Shown here: one piece after another, positions 23,626-37,000 of the stretch
How positions within the stretch are numbered: the stretch's first letter is position 1
Layout of the letters: each line of letters starts with the position of its first letter
Assembly (NCBI GenBank): GCA_020744225.1
Contig: JAGMWG010000009.1
Coordinates: 1,054,001 to 1,118,000 of the forward strand
DNA: 64,000 nucleotides
Reading direction: 5' to 3'
Origin: Paraphoma chrysanthemicola
Taxonomy: Eukaryota > Ascomycota > Dothideomycetes > Pleosporales > Phaeosphaeriaceae
The notes under the pieces: model-generated
Database searches by the model: none
What the model was told of the DNA's origin: nothing
Seen by the model: only the letters and a program-made list of their open reading frames with translations
Translations under genes and position numbers: made by a program

Positions 23626-25008
23626 GTTGCCTGTGTGCGCGGTGATGGTATGCTCGTCGAAGTGAACTTGAATGAGGTAAGGTTGGAACGCTGACTGAGT
23701 GAAGGGGAATGAGAGTGGTGATGATATGATTTCTGTTGCAAGGCGAACAGCTGCTGTCTTATACACCTCAATGTCTGCGATGCTCGTACAAGTGGGCTAG
23801 CGGTAGTCGGCACTGATTGGTCGGTTCGTAAATATGCGGCGCGGCACCGTTTGTTGCTGCGGTTCAGCGCTTGTTCTTTGTCTGGGGCTGGGTAACCTTG
23901 AACTTGGCATGAATCACAATTGTCGATATTGCATTATCTTGACTTTAGATTATATGCTCAGCCTTGACGGCCACGCGAGGAGTCGCGACACGTTTGCAAT
24001 GGTTGTCCGGCCGGGATTCCAGGGGACGTCCCTATGTCGCTCACTGGCTCGCAGTGTGCGAGGGAAACCCTGTGCGGGCTGCGCGGGCATGAGATTGGGC
24101 CCATGAGCACTCTCAACATTTCTGCGCATGCACAGTGGACGGGCGAGCCGCACTGGAGATGTACGACAACACGGGTATGCGAAGAGCTGCAATAGCGGAG
24201 ACAGTGTTCTGTCGCAAATGGGATGGGCGCTAGCAGGGGCTTGCACTGTGCCACGTGCGTCATGTTTTATTACGATACATAACGAATACCGGCTTGGCGA
24301 AGCGACACGAAACTCGCGCGTCCAACGTCAGCACGTTCTTCGGGTACCTACATCGTCGACGACCTTTGTATCTTTTTCCCCGTGAACATCCTTCGCGCCC
24401 GAAGTGGTAGGCTTCGAGGCCTGTGACCACGTGAGAGCTATGTTCGTCTCCGGTCTCGTTGTTGTGGCGCACACTTCACGGGATTTGCTTCGAGCTTGTC
24501 GGGGACGAGACTATTCAGCCTCTTTGAAACCACGCTGCATACCGCTTACGCCCTTCTGAATGGTCCGATGGTCTCCGGAAGCAGTCCAATGCCGTTCAGT
24601 CGCGCAGTCGGGCTATGGCCATGGCCAATTTGCTATTACCGATTAAACTCGTTGAAATCGTGTCTTAGTATCGACTTGAGTAGGTTTGCGCAGTAATTTT
24701 GCAAGGTCCATTCCTCCTCCTATTCTACTGAGTTTAACTCTACCTCATCTCGAACTTCCTGTCGACTACACGCAGTCACTTCACTCACCTTCTTTTGCAT
24801 CATATCCACTGCACAAGATACCCCATAGACGCTCGATAGACCATTGCACTAGATATCTCATTCGAATAGACTAATAGACTCGCGATAATTTGCTGCACCT
24901 ACTACACTACACGACACGATACCCTGTACATGTAAGTCTAGAAAACGTTTCGTGAAACTTGCGCTAATAGGTCGCGGAAGTCCCGCTCATTGACCTCGAC
25001 TCTACATC
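23626..25008. promoter_or_regulatory. Divergent promoter of the NRPS and RTA1 genes
   Basis: Both start codons face away from this 1.38-kb region. It contains CACGTG boxes at 24252-24257 and 24428-24433; the second lies within GTGACCACGTGAG, sharing ten bases with the dyad upstream of the ABC gene. The last 250 bp before the NRPS start are pyrimidine-rich, as often seen around fungal transcription starts. No gene is evident. Confidence 0.55.
24426..24433. promoter_or_regulatory. ACCACGTG box in the NRPS promoter
   Basis: ACCACGTG lies 576 bp before the NRPS ATG. The same octamer is on the minus strand at 2034-2041 before FAS beta, and ACCACGT is at 11156-11162 before the ABC gene. Role as a bZIP site is inferred. 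Confidence 0.4.
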
Positions 25009-28000
25009 ATGGGTTCGATTACAGGAATCGATGCAGTCTGGGCCTGGAACGAGCACCCACCCACATTCATCAACGACACAGTACACAGCCTTGTACACAA
25101 GCAAGCGAAACTGCGACCGAATGCGCTTGCCGTCGACGCACATGATGGCAAGTGGACCTATGGAGATCTGGACGAGGCCGCAAACCGCGTAGCGCACTAT
25201 TTGGTCGATCTGGGCATCCGACCAGAAGACATTGTACCTTTATGCTTTGAGAAATCAAGATGGGCAATAGTAGGCATTCTTGCCGTCCTCAAGGCCGGAG
25301 CTGCATTCGTGTTCCTAGACCCTTCGCACCCTGTGGATCGAAGACAGTTCATTACTTCGGAAATTGATGCGAAACTGATCATGTGCTCGCCAGCACAAGT
25401 ACATCTGTTTGCATCGGATTTCCCACCAACCTTCATCCTCAGCGAGGAAAGCCTAACGAGCCTGACGGAGCAAGATTGTGCGCCGCAGACCTCAGTAGCA
25501 CCTTCAAATCTACTCTACGTCATTTTCACATCCGGATCCACCGGCAAGCCCAAGGGTTGCGAGATCGAGAATCGAGCGTTCTTGAGCGGCTCTGTACGAC
25601 ACGCGGAGCGTGCCGATATCGACCACACCGCTCGCATTTTGCAGCTCGCATCATATACCTTTGACGTGTCGATGCTCGAGATCCTGACAGCTCTTATTCA
25701 TGGCTCATGCATCTGCACGCCCGACATGGCTCTGATGGCGAACGGACCCGCCCACATCATCAACGAATACGACATCACTTGGACGTTCATGACGCCGTCA
25801 TTGGTGAAGCTCATGGCGCCTAGCATGGTTCCGACGCTCAAGACGCTCGCTTTGGGTGGTGAACCTCTCTCAAAGATCGACGTCGAAACTTGGGCGGGCC
25901 ACGTTCAGCTTATCAATGGTTACGGTCCGAGCGAATGTTCTGTAGCTGCCACAGGCAATACGGAGATGACAGCAGATACCGATCCAGCAAATATTGGATT
26001 TCCTGTGGGCGGGATTTGCTGGATAGTAGACGCGGACGACCATGATGTGCTGTTACCACCTGGCGAAGTTGGGGAGCTTCTGATCGAAGGCCCTATCTTG
26101 GCTCGTGGGTACCTCAAAAACAAGGAGAAGACGGACGAAGTGTTCGTACAAAGACCTACGTGGGGTCCGACAACAAGGACTGGGGAAAGTAGGCGGTTTT
26201 ACAAGACGGGCGATCTCGCCAAGTTCCTACCAGATGGATCAATCTACTTCATTGGCCGCAAGGACACGCAGGTGAAACTGCGTGGACTCCGCATTGAATT
26301 GGGGGAGATTGAACACAACATCAGTACCCACCCGCAGGTCCGCCACCAAATGGTCATTCTTCCCAAGCAGGGGTCGTTTGCGAACCGTTTGGTAGCACTG
26401 GTGTCGCTGAAGGACCACCTCGTTGAATCGTACGAGGCGTTGGAGGCCTCGGTATACGTGCACGAAAGTCTTCATAGCGATGACATTCAAGATCATCTCG
26501 AGTCGATTCGAGAAAATCTAGCTAAGAAGGTTCCCGAATACATGGTTCCAGAGACCTGGATCGTACTAGAGCGGTTCCCACTGCTTATCTCTGGCAAGCT
26601 CAATCGCTCACTAATAAGCAACTGGGTAGCTGGTGCCGACTCAGAGCTGTATCGAGAAGTTGTCGGTATCCACGCCGAGGAACGTCTTGACGAAGCGGAG
26701 CTAGACGAAGCGGAACAGATCATTCGCGGCATCATCGCTGCCGTTCTCAACTTACCAACTGAGAGCGTCAGCAGGTCCAAATCCTTCCTCAGCCTTGGTG
26801 GTGACAGTATCACCGCTATGCAAGTCATGTCTCGCTGCCGTACCGCACGACTTGCCCTTAGCGTGAAGGACATCCTTCGCAGCAAATCCATCACTGAGAT
26901 GGCACTCTGCATTGGAGCAGCTGCGGACTCTGCTTACTCTACCGAGGAGGTCTTCGACGTGCCTTTTGACCTCTCTCCTGTCCAGCGCATGTACTTCGAC
27001 ATTGCACCACCGGAAATCGATGATTCGCGCCAAACCCGATTCAATCAGAGCTTCTTCCTACGAGTTGAACGACCTATCGCCGGGTCCGATGTTTTAAAGG
27101 CCCTCGAGCTAGTAGTTGCTCAGCACTCTATGCTGCGCGTTAGATTTCTCCAGCGCGATGGCAAGTGGATGCAAACCATTCCATCGAGGATTGAGAACTC
27201 TTTCAGTTTCAGTGTACATCGCTGCGAAACCATCAACGACGCTTATCCGGTCATGGCTACCACGCAAACCTCTCTTGATACCCGAGACGGCCCAATCTTT
27301 GCCGTCGCACTTTTCGATACAGCGGCGGATGGCCAGTACCTATTCCTTGTGGCTCATCACGTTATGATCGACCTCGTCTCCTGGCGCGTAATCCTTCGCG
27401 ATTTGGAAGAGATCTTAACCTCTGGACTGCTTACCGCACCGAAGCCCATTCCTTTCCAGAACTGGCTTGGCCTGCAGGCAGAACATGCCCAAGGTTCTGA
27501 TGTTTCTCGCGTTCTACCATATGAGATTCCTGTGCCCAACTTCGATTATTGGGCCATGTCCACGAAGCCAAATCGAATGTGTGACACGGAGGAATTCGTT
27601 ATCAAGCTTGATGTTGCGCAGACCAAGCAGCTACTAGAAGGTTCATGTCACTCCGCTTACAACACCGAACCCATCGATATCCTGCTCGCTGCTATTGTGT
27701 ACTCTTTCAGTCACACGTTTCGGGACCGTGCTGTGCCTGCACTGTTTCGTGAAGGTCATGGACGCGAGCCATGGGACGATGATCTGGACATCTCTGGCAC
27801 CGTGGGGTGGTTCACCACCATGTATCCTCTGTATGTCAGCATGGAGAAGCGGTACGGTATTCTGGATGTAATAAAACGAGCCAAGGATGTCCGTCATAGT
27901 GTGCCTGCCAACGGTCGTCCATACTTCGCATCGCGGTACTTGAGTGACGCGGGCGCTGTCAAGTTCGGCACTCATGACCACGTTGAGCTGTCTTTCGATT

Positions 28001-31000
28001 ATCTGGGCTTGTACCAGCAGATGGAACGCGCAGGTGCATTGCTCACTCAAGTTCCTGGTTACCAGGCCATCTTCGAGGACGTAGGTAAGGAAGCACCCCG
28101 CTTCGCGCTCGTCGAAATCACAGCCGAAGTTCTCCAAGGACAGATGCAGTTGCTTTTCGTCTTTAACAAGCATATGAAGAATCAAGATATGCTACGCTCA
28201 TGGATGCACCAAGCTCAGGAGTGCATTGTGGATGCTATGTCGCAGCTTGATGGTCAACAACAAGAGCGAACTCTATCCGACTTCCCTTTACTTGGGTTGA
28301 CCTACGAAGAGCTGGACTCCCTTGTCTCCACGAAGTTGCCCGAGATAGGTGTGGCAGACATCGATCTCGTGGAGAGCGTGTACCCCTCATCTCCAATGCA
28401 GCATGGTCTGCTTATCAGCCAGGTCCGTGAAGGATCGCTTGGCGCATATGAGTACAATCACACCCTTAAGGTTGAAACTCGTGACCCAACACAGAACCTG
28501 GATATAAACGCGCTTCAGGTTGCCTGGGAAAGAGTTGTACAGCGGCATGCATCGTTGCGAACGGTTTTCATCGAAAGCGTGTCCCAAGCAGGGCTGTACG
28601 ATCAAGTCCTACTGAGGAGTATCGATCCCAACATTCGGATCCACAAGTGTTCGGAGAAGACCGTCGAAAAGATATTCAGGTCTCAAGAAAAGCTCGCGTT
28701 CCGACCTGGTCACACTCTCCACCGCTTCACGATCTGCCACATCTCCGCAACGGCAGCAATTTGCAAATTGGAGATCAATCATGCCATCATCGATGGTTCT
28801 TCAATTTCAAATCTCATGGGTGACTTCATTCTGGCCTACGATGGGCGCCTTACTAACCAACCTGGTTTTGCGTTCGAGAACTACATCCAGCACATTGTTG
28901 AACGCCCGCTCAGCCTTGCCACGGACTTTTGGGAGGGTTACCTCACAGAGGTCAATCCTAGTTTCTTCCCATTGATGGCACATTGGGAGGATGCAGTAGA
29001 TCCTACTCGCAAATTGCAGGAAGTTACGATTGATCTTGGCATGAACCCGCAAGACTTGACGGAGTTTTGCAACGAGCAAAATGTCACCCTTGTCAACATA
29101 TTTCAGCTCGCCTGGGGTCTAGTGCTCAAGCAATACATTGGCACCGAGGATGTCTGCTTTGGCTATCTCTCATCCGGCCGAGACGCTCCTCTCGACGGTA
29201 TTGAGCAGGGCGTTGGCGCTTTCATCACCATGCTTGTTAGCCGCATGATACTCGACGATTCCAACACAATATGCGATGCACTTGAGAAGGTTGCTGATGA
29301 TCTGACACGGGCCTTGCCTAATCAGCACTGCGGTCTTGCTGAGATACACCACGCGCTGAAATTAGGCAGTCAGCCTCTCTTCAACACCATTATTTCTTTC
29401 CATCGCGAGACAGATCAGGAGCTGATTACCGACTCCAGCATCGTCGTAGAAGCGATCAAGGGTCATGATCCCACTGAGTACGCCCTCTCGCTGGACGTAG
29501 GCGTAACCGAGACCAGGATAGACGTCACACTCCAATTCTGGACATCTGACTTCACATTTGCTCAAGCACAGAACATTGGCGCTACATTTGCCGAAGCTGT
29601 CAAAGCTATCGTGCAGCAATCGAGTCAGCAGATCGGCGCCATCGACATGCTTTCGCCATTCCATGTCGACCAAATGCGCAAGATCACAGCTGTCTACCCT
29701 CAGTACGTCAACGAATGCGTCCATCACGCTATCGAAGCGCAAGCACATGCTACTCCCGAAGCAGAAGCTATTTGTTCCTACCAGGGTTCCTGGACTTACG
29801 CCCAGGTCAATGAGCAAGCGACGCGACTCGCACATCATCTTGTTGCCCTTGGTGTCGGTCCCGAAGTGATTGTACCGTATGTCTTCGAAAAGTCGGCCTG
29901 GGCCATCATCTCTATGCTGGCCATCCTGAAAGCTGGTGCAGCAGGTGTTGCGTTCGATCCGAACCACCCAATAGATCGCATCGAAGGACTGATTGAACAA
30001 ACTGAGTCGACTGTCATTCTTACATCCACCAAGAATGCTCGGCTTTTCGACAATACTCCCAGCCTCAAATCGGTCATTGCTGTCGATGGCGAACTCATAG
30101 AGAAGCTGCCTAGAAATACCGGGTCCGCTTGTGTGACTGTCAAACCCGAGAATGCTTGTTTCGTGGTTTTTACGTCTGGTACAACTGGAAAGCCCAAGGG
30201 AATTGTGCTCGAGCATCGGAACATGCGAACATGTAGCACGTCGATGGGAGAGATTCTCGGCTTTGGACGTAAGTGGTCAACTCCAAACAACATGCGAGAC
30301 ATACACTGACTTTGTACCTCCACCGTTTACAGCAAACACAAGAGCGCTCCAATTTGCTGCTTACAATTTTGATGTGTCCCTTCAGGATATTGTCACCACC
30401 CTCCAAGTCGGTGGCACTATTTGTGTCATCAGCGATGAGGAGCGCATGAACGATCTGGCCGGAGGCATTAATCGCACCAAAGCAACTTGGGCCGATCTCA
30501 CAGCCACGGTCAGCGGCATGCTGGATCCGAAGGATGTTCCGTCACTGCAAAGATTGAATAATGGAGGCGAACCATTGAATCGCGATGTGATTGAGACTTG
30601 GGCTGATCACGTCGAGCTCTACAATCTTTATGGGCCGGCCGAGACGACCGTCAATCAGACTGGAAGCGTGCGCCTATCTCGCACTTCTCCGGCTTCAAAT
30701 ATCGGTCCAGCCTATGGCACTCATGTGTGGATCACGAACGACCAAGATCATAACCGCCTGGTTCCAATGGGCTGCGCAGGCGAGATTTTGATTGAAGGAC
30801 CCTTGCTCGCTCGTGGCTACCTCAAAGAGCCCGAGAAGACTGCTGCAGCTTTCATCGAGAACCCAAGCTGGGTGGCAGACTTCCCTGATCCTAAAGCTAT
30901 TCAACCTCGACGCTTCTACAAAAGCGGTGATATCGGCTGCCTGAACACCGACGGTAGCATTACAATCGTTGGTCGACGGGACGCACAGGTAAAGATCAAT

Positions 31001-34000
31001 GGACAGCGTGTCGAGTTGGACGAGATCATGTATCAGGCGCAGCTGTTGCTACCTGAGGGTTACTCGATTGTGGTTGATGCGATTGCGATCGAGGAGCACA
31101 CTAAGAGTAAGACCATTGTAGGCTTCATCACTAACTCCGAATTCGTTAAGTATAGGACTACCTCCGACCAGGCGACCTTCCCAGTGGACGAAGATCTCCG
31201 CCGCGTGCTTAAAGACCTGCAGAGCTCACTGGCAAAGGTCCTACCTTTCTACATGATTCCGTCCCTCTTTGTTCCTGTCTTCAATATCCCATACACGACA
31301 TCCGGCAAGCTTGCTCGTCCAGTCTTGAGACAGATCGTGGCTGGCTTCGACAAATCCCAAGTATCACACTACATGTTACGATCAGCTTCGGCTGACCTCC
31401 CTCGCACCGCCATGGAGCAGACCCTGCAGTCGCTTTTCGCTGAGATATTGAGTCTCGATGCTGCAACGATCAATCGCGACGATAATTTCTTTGGACTTGG
31501 TGGCGATAGTGTTGGGGGAATGAAGATGGTAGCTGCAGGGCGCAAGCACAATGTAAGTGAAGCAAACCTTCATGATATCCAGGCCTCGGATGCACATGTT
31601 TAGGAGACAGCGAATACGCGTACGATCGTATGCTAACGTTGATAGATCGTCATACGGGTCGCGGATATCTTCAAGTATCCAATCCTGAGCGAGCTTGCGA
31701 TCGTTGTGTCTGAGTCACAAGACAGTAGTGCAGCAAAATCTGAGGAGGTTCACCCTTTCAGCCTCATTGAAGAAGAGAAGCGCGTCATTATCACAAATGA
31801 TGCTGCTTCGCAATGTCGCGTTGACATCTCCGAAATCGAAGATATCTATCCTACATCCGCACTTCAGGAAGGCATGATGGCTCTTGGGCTGAGGAAAGAA
31901 GGTGCATATATCGCACAAAAGTCTTTCCGCCTGCCGAAGACTCTTGATATATCTCGTTTCAAGGGAGCATGGGCGAAAGTGATCCAAAAGGAAGCAGTTC
32001 TCCGCACCCGGATTGTTTCAACCAGTTCGAGCAACCTCCAAGTCATCACGAAGCAACCTGTTACCTGGCAGTACGCCACCGATATCGGAGCCTATCTTAT
32101 CAAAGATGAAGGTACCGCCTTCCAGTATGGAGAGCCTCTTATGCGCTTAGCGATCGTCGATAACGAATATTTCGTTTGGACCGCTCAGCACGCTATTTAT
32201 GACGGATGGTCGATTGGACTCTTGTTTGAGAAGGTCGCACAGGTCTATCATGGTGAAGAGATTGACTCTTCAACCCCCTTCAGGAACTTCATCGCTCACA
32301 TTACGCAAATTTCCGAGGCCGACAATATTGCGTTCTGGAAGAAGCAGTTCGTTGCCTCCGGCAGCTTTCCCACAAATTATCCCGAAGTCGGCCGTGGTTA
32401 TGCCGTTACTTCGAAGAAGACCATCACAGTCAAAGGTACAGCACCTACGCCTTCATCAGCAATATTGCCTTCGACAATCAAGAGGGCGGCATGGGCAATG
32501 ACCCTAGCAACTTATGCAGACTCGGAGGATGTCATCTTTGCCCAGACCCTGGCTGGCCGTAACCTCGCGCTGGAAGGCATCGACAACATGATGGGTCCAA
32601 CCATCACTACAGTACCAGTTCGTGTTCTGGCCCCAAAGTCAGGCATAACTGTTCAGGAATATCTACAGGCTGTTCAAAGTCAGTCGGTCGCGTCCATCGA
32701 TTACGAGCATTTCGGCTTGCAGAACATCCGCGATGTCAGCCACGAAGCTCGTACGATCATCGAATCCATCACAAACTTGTTTGTGATCCAGCCCGCTGAG
32801 GAAGATCAACAGAATGTTCTTGGACTACAAGCCTTGCCACACTCTGAGCAGAACTTTGACACGTATCCACTTGTTGTTCTTTGCAATCTGGGCCGGAATG
32901 ACAATTTCACGCTTGAAGCAATGTACGACGACACCATTATTGCGACTGAACAGATGACACGTATGCTGCACCAATTCGAACACTTCATCCAAGAGTTGTC
33001 AGCCGACGTCGATCGAGCGATCGAGACTATCAGCTTGTTGAACAGCCACGACTTTAAAGACGTTACCATGTGGAACGCCGAGCTTCCTGGAGGCGTTGAT
33101 GCTCGTATTCCTGACCTCATCGCGCAAAACGTTGCCAGTCGTCCAGATGCCCAGGCTGTGTGCGCGTGGGATGGCGCTCTCACTTATCGGCAGCTTGACG
33201 AGGTTTCTTCGAAACTCGCCAATCACCTTGTCTCTCTTGGCGTCGGACCCGAAGTGCAAGTCGGTTTGTGTTTCGACAAATCCATGTGGAACATTGTTTC
33301 TATGTTCGCGGTGATGCGCACTGGTGGTGTCTGCGTTCAGCTCCTACCGAATTACCCCATGCCTCGCATGTTGAGCATATTGGAGGACATCGAAGCAAGC
33401 GTGGTGCTTGCCTCGCCTCAGCATACCCATCTCTTCGATGGTGTCGTGCCGAACATACTTGCAGTTGACCAGTCTCTTATCGACTCTCTTCCTGAGGACT
33501 ACAGCAGCTTTAATGCCCCGGACTATAGCCCAAATAATGCTGCGTTCATTGTTTTTACGTCTGGATCAACCGGAAAGCCGAAGGGTGTGGTCATCGAGCA
33601 TCGCGGCTTCTGCACCATGGCACATTACCAGCTACCACAAATCCTTCTCGAGCCAGACTCTCGCGTTCTTCAGTTCGCTACGCATACATTCGACATATGT
33701 CTTTTCGAATCATTCTCCCCGCTGGTCAAGGGTGCTTGTGTGTGTGTCCCGAGCGAGTACGACAGAATGAACAACCTCGTTGGCGCCATCAACTCGCTGA
33801 ACGTGGATTGGATCATCATGGTCTCTACCGTTGCCGACACTTTTCATCCGGACCAAGTGCCCAGCCTGAAGAGCATCATCCTAGGCGGTGAACCTCTACG
33901 CGCCGATATTCACGCTCGTTGGGCACCACGCGTCAATCTCTTCAACGACTATGGCCCAGCTGAGTGTTCAATTCTAGCTGTCATGACTCGTTCGCACCTT

Positions 34001-37000
34001 GATACGCCTTGCAGTATGATCGGAAAAGCCCAAGGTGGCCGCTCTTGGGTCGTCGACAAGACTGATCATGATCGATTGGTTCCAGTTGGTTGTGTCGGAG
34101 AGCTTCTGATCGAAGGCCCGTTGCTTGCGCGAGGGTATCTGAAGAATCCTTTGAAGACCAATGAGTCGTATATCTACGACCCTGCTTGGGCATCTCAAAT
34201 TTCTCCAAACCCGACGAGGCTCTACAAGACAGGCGACCTTGTGCGCTACATCAATGACGGCAATATGCTATGCTTGGGCCGCAAAGACACCCAGATCAAG
34301 ATTCGCGGTCTACGTGTCGAGCTGGGCGAGATTGAGCATCATGTCAAGACCAGCTCTTTTGGTTCCCAGAAACAAGCCGTCGAGAAGATACTTCTCGAAG
34401 GCGACGTGGACAAAGCTGCTCTCGCTGCATTCGTCGTTCCTCTAGCGGATGGCATTGAGGATGCCAGTCAAGAGATCCTCCCACTCACCAGTGCTCTTCA
34501 ACGCAAGTTTTTGAAGCTGAAAGAACACATTGCGTTGTCGCTTCCTTCTTACATGGTGCCCTCACTATACATTCCGCTCCGTAAGATGCCCGAGACGCAG
34601 ACCAACAAGATCGATCGCAATGCGCTGAAGGCAATCGGGGCATCGCTGACTTTAGAACAAATTCAGCAGTACTCACTTGGCCTAGACGATGCTGATACGG
34701 ACAAGCGTGACCCAGACACGCCCATGGAAGTAGCTTTACAAGGACTTTGGGCCGAGCTTCTTCGTATGGAAACAGCGTCTATCGGTGCAGATGATAGCTT
34801 CTTCAGCAAAGGTGGCGACAGCATCAAAGCCATGCGGCTCACTTCGCTCGCGAGGTCTAGCGGTATCAGTTTGATTGTGGCCGACATCTTTAAGCACCCA
34901 ATACTTTCCGATATGGCGAAGGCTGCAAGCTTCGATGTTCAAGACATAAATCTTGACATTGAGCCCTTCGGTCTGGTCGAGGCTGACATGATCGAGGACG
35001 CAGCAGCAGTGTGCGGAATGTCTAGCGACGATGTTGAGGATATCTACCCTTGCACACCGCTGCAGGAAGGTCTGATGGAGCTTGCCACTCAGCAACAGGG
35101 TGCATACACCGCGCAAAGAGTCTTCAAAATTGCTGCCAATGTCGACATTGCGCTGTTCAAGAGAGCCTGGGATGATCTCGTAGCGCAACACCCCATACTT
35201 CGAACGCGTATCATCCTATCAAAGACCGCCGGGGCTATGCAGGTTGTTGTCCGCGAAGCTATCACTTGGCAGCCTGAAGTCACGCTTACTGAATACCTCG
35301 AGGACGATAAAGCGACTTTCATTAGATATGGTAGTCCGCTTGCGCGCTATGCCCTTGATGACAGCCATGCGCACTTCGTCTGGACCGTACATCACGCCCT
35401 CTATGATGGGCACACAGCCAATGTGCTGATGGAACAGCTGGAGAGTCTTTACAACGGCCTCAGCATCGGCGCCGGGCCGTCATATAACCGCTTCATCAAA
35501 TTCATTACCGAAGTAGATGCTGAAGAGTGCAAAGCGTTCTGGAAGAAGCAGCTTGATCAAGGAACAGCAAATAGCTTCCCCACGCTTCCGAACGCCACTT
35601 ATCAGCCTTCTCCAAACTCTGAAGTAACGCGTAGCATTGACATTGCGCGTGATGCGGACAAGGGCTTCATGTTGTCAACAATCCTTCGTGCTGCGTGGGC
35701 TATTGTCACAAGTCGCTACATGGGTTCGGAAGATATCGCTTTCGCTGCAACCAATTCAGGACGCAACGCACCAGTTCAGGGCATTGAAAGTATCGTCGGA
35801 CCTACCATCACTACAGTACCGATCCATTTGAAGCTTGATTTGGCAGCTAGCATCGGCGACTTCCTATCTATCGTCCAGCAACAGTCCACAGAGATGATCC
35901 CATACGAGCATGCCGGAGTACAGAACATCTACGCCATGGCTGGGGAGAAACAGAACTTGAGGAATCTATTCGTCATTCAGCAGCCGCTTGGAGAGATGCA
36001 ACAAGGCTCCCTGCTCGAAGAGGTCCTTGACAAGGAACTTCTTCGAGGCTTCCATATCTACGCTGCTGTTGTTGAGTGCATGGTCATGAGTGATCATAGA
36101 GTAGATGTGGAGTTACAGTTCGACAGCAAAGCCCTGCCAACAGCTACAGCAAAAGTCGTCCTAGACCAGTTTGAGTTTGTCATCAAGCAGCTTCTACATG
36201 CGCCTCAAAATACTCAATTGAAAGACATCGACCTAGTCACACCTCAGCATCATCAGCAGATGATCCAGTGGAACAATCTCGTTGATATGCAAGACATCGA
36301 CGACTGCGTCCACAACATCTTCCGAGAACAAGTCAAGGCCCGGCCCAACGCCACGGCAATCACATCCTGGGATGGCGAACTCACGTATGATCAGCTCGAT
36401 CAGCTCACCGATACGCTGGCTGCTTATCTAGTCGACAAGGGTGTCGAGCCGGAATACATGGTACCTATGTGTTTTGACAAGTCCATGTACACAATCGTCG
36501 CAATGATGGCAACACTTAAAGCTGGTGGAGCTTGTGTGCATCTTGGGAAGAACTCGCCAATCGACCGCATGAACGAAATAATTGGCCAGACAGGCGCGAG
36601 CATCGTGCTCACCGATGACATCCATGCCCACAAATTCGACGGCTTGGCCGAAGCAATTATTGTCAATCACAAGCTGATGGATAGTCTCAAGTCCACGACC
36701 GCGCTTCCAGTGGTCTCACCGAACAACCCAGCATTTGTCTTATTCACCTCAGGGTCTACGGGCAAGCCAAAGGGCGTCGTGGTCGAGCATGGCTCGCTTT
36801 GCACGAGTTCCAGAGCCCATGGTACAAATCGCAAGGTTGGGCCACATACGAGACTGTTGCAGTTTGCTGCATACACCTTCGATGTGAGTGTAGCAGACAT
36901 CTTCACTACTCTCCAGCGCGGCGGCTGCATTTGCGTTCCTTCCGAGGATGAGCGCATCAATGATCTTCCTGGCGCAATTAATCGAATGAGCTGCAATTAC

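Noticed and set aside
30152..31645. Apparent frame breaks within the NRPS suggesting several genes or frameshifts
   Set aside because: Each break has a good donor, branch site and acceptor, and splicing restores conserved A- and T-domain sequence in frame; it is one gene.
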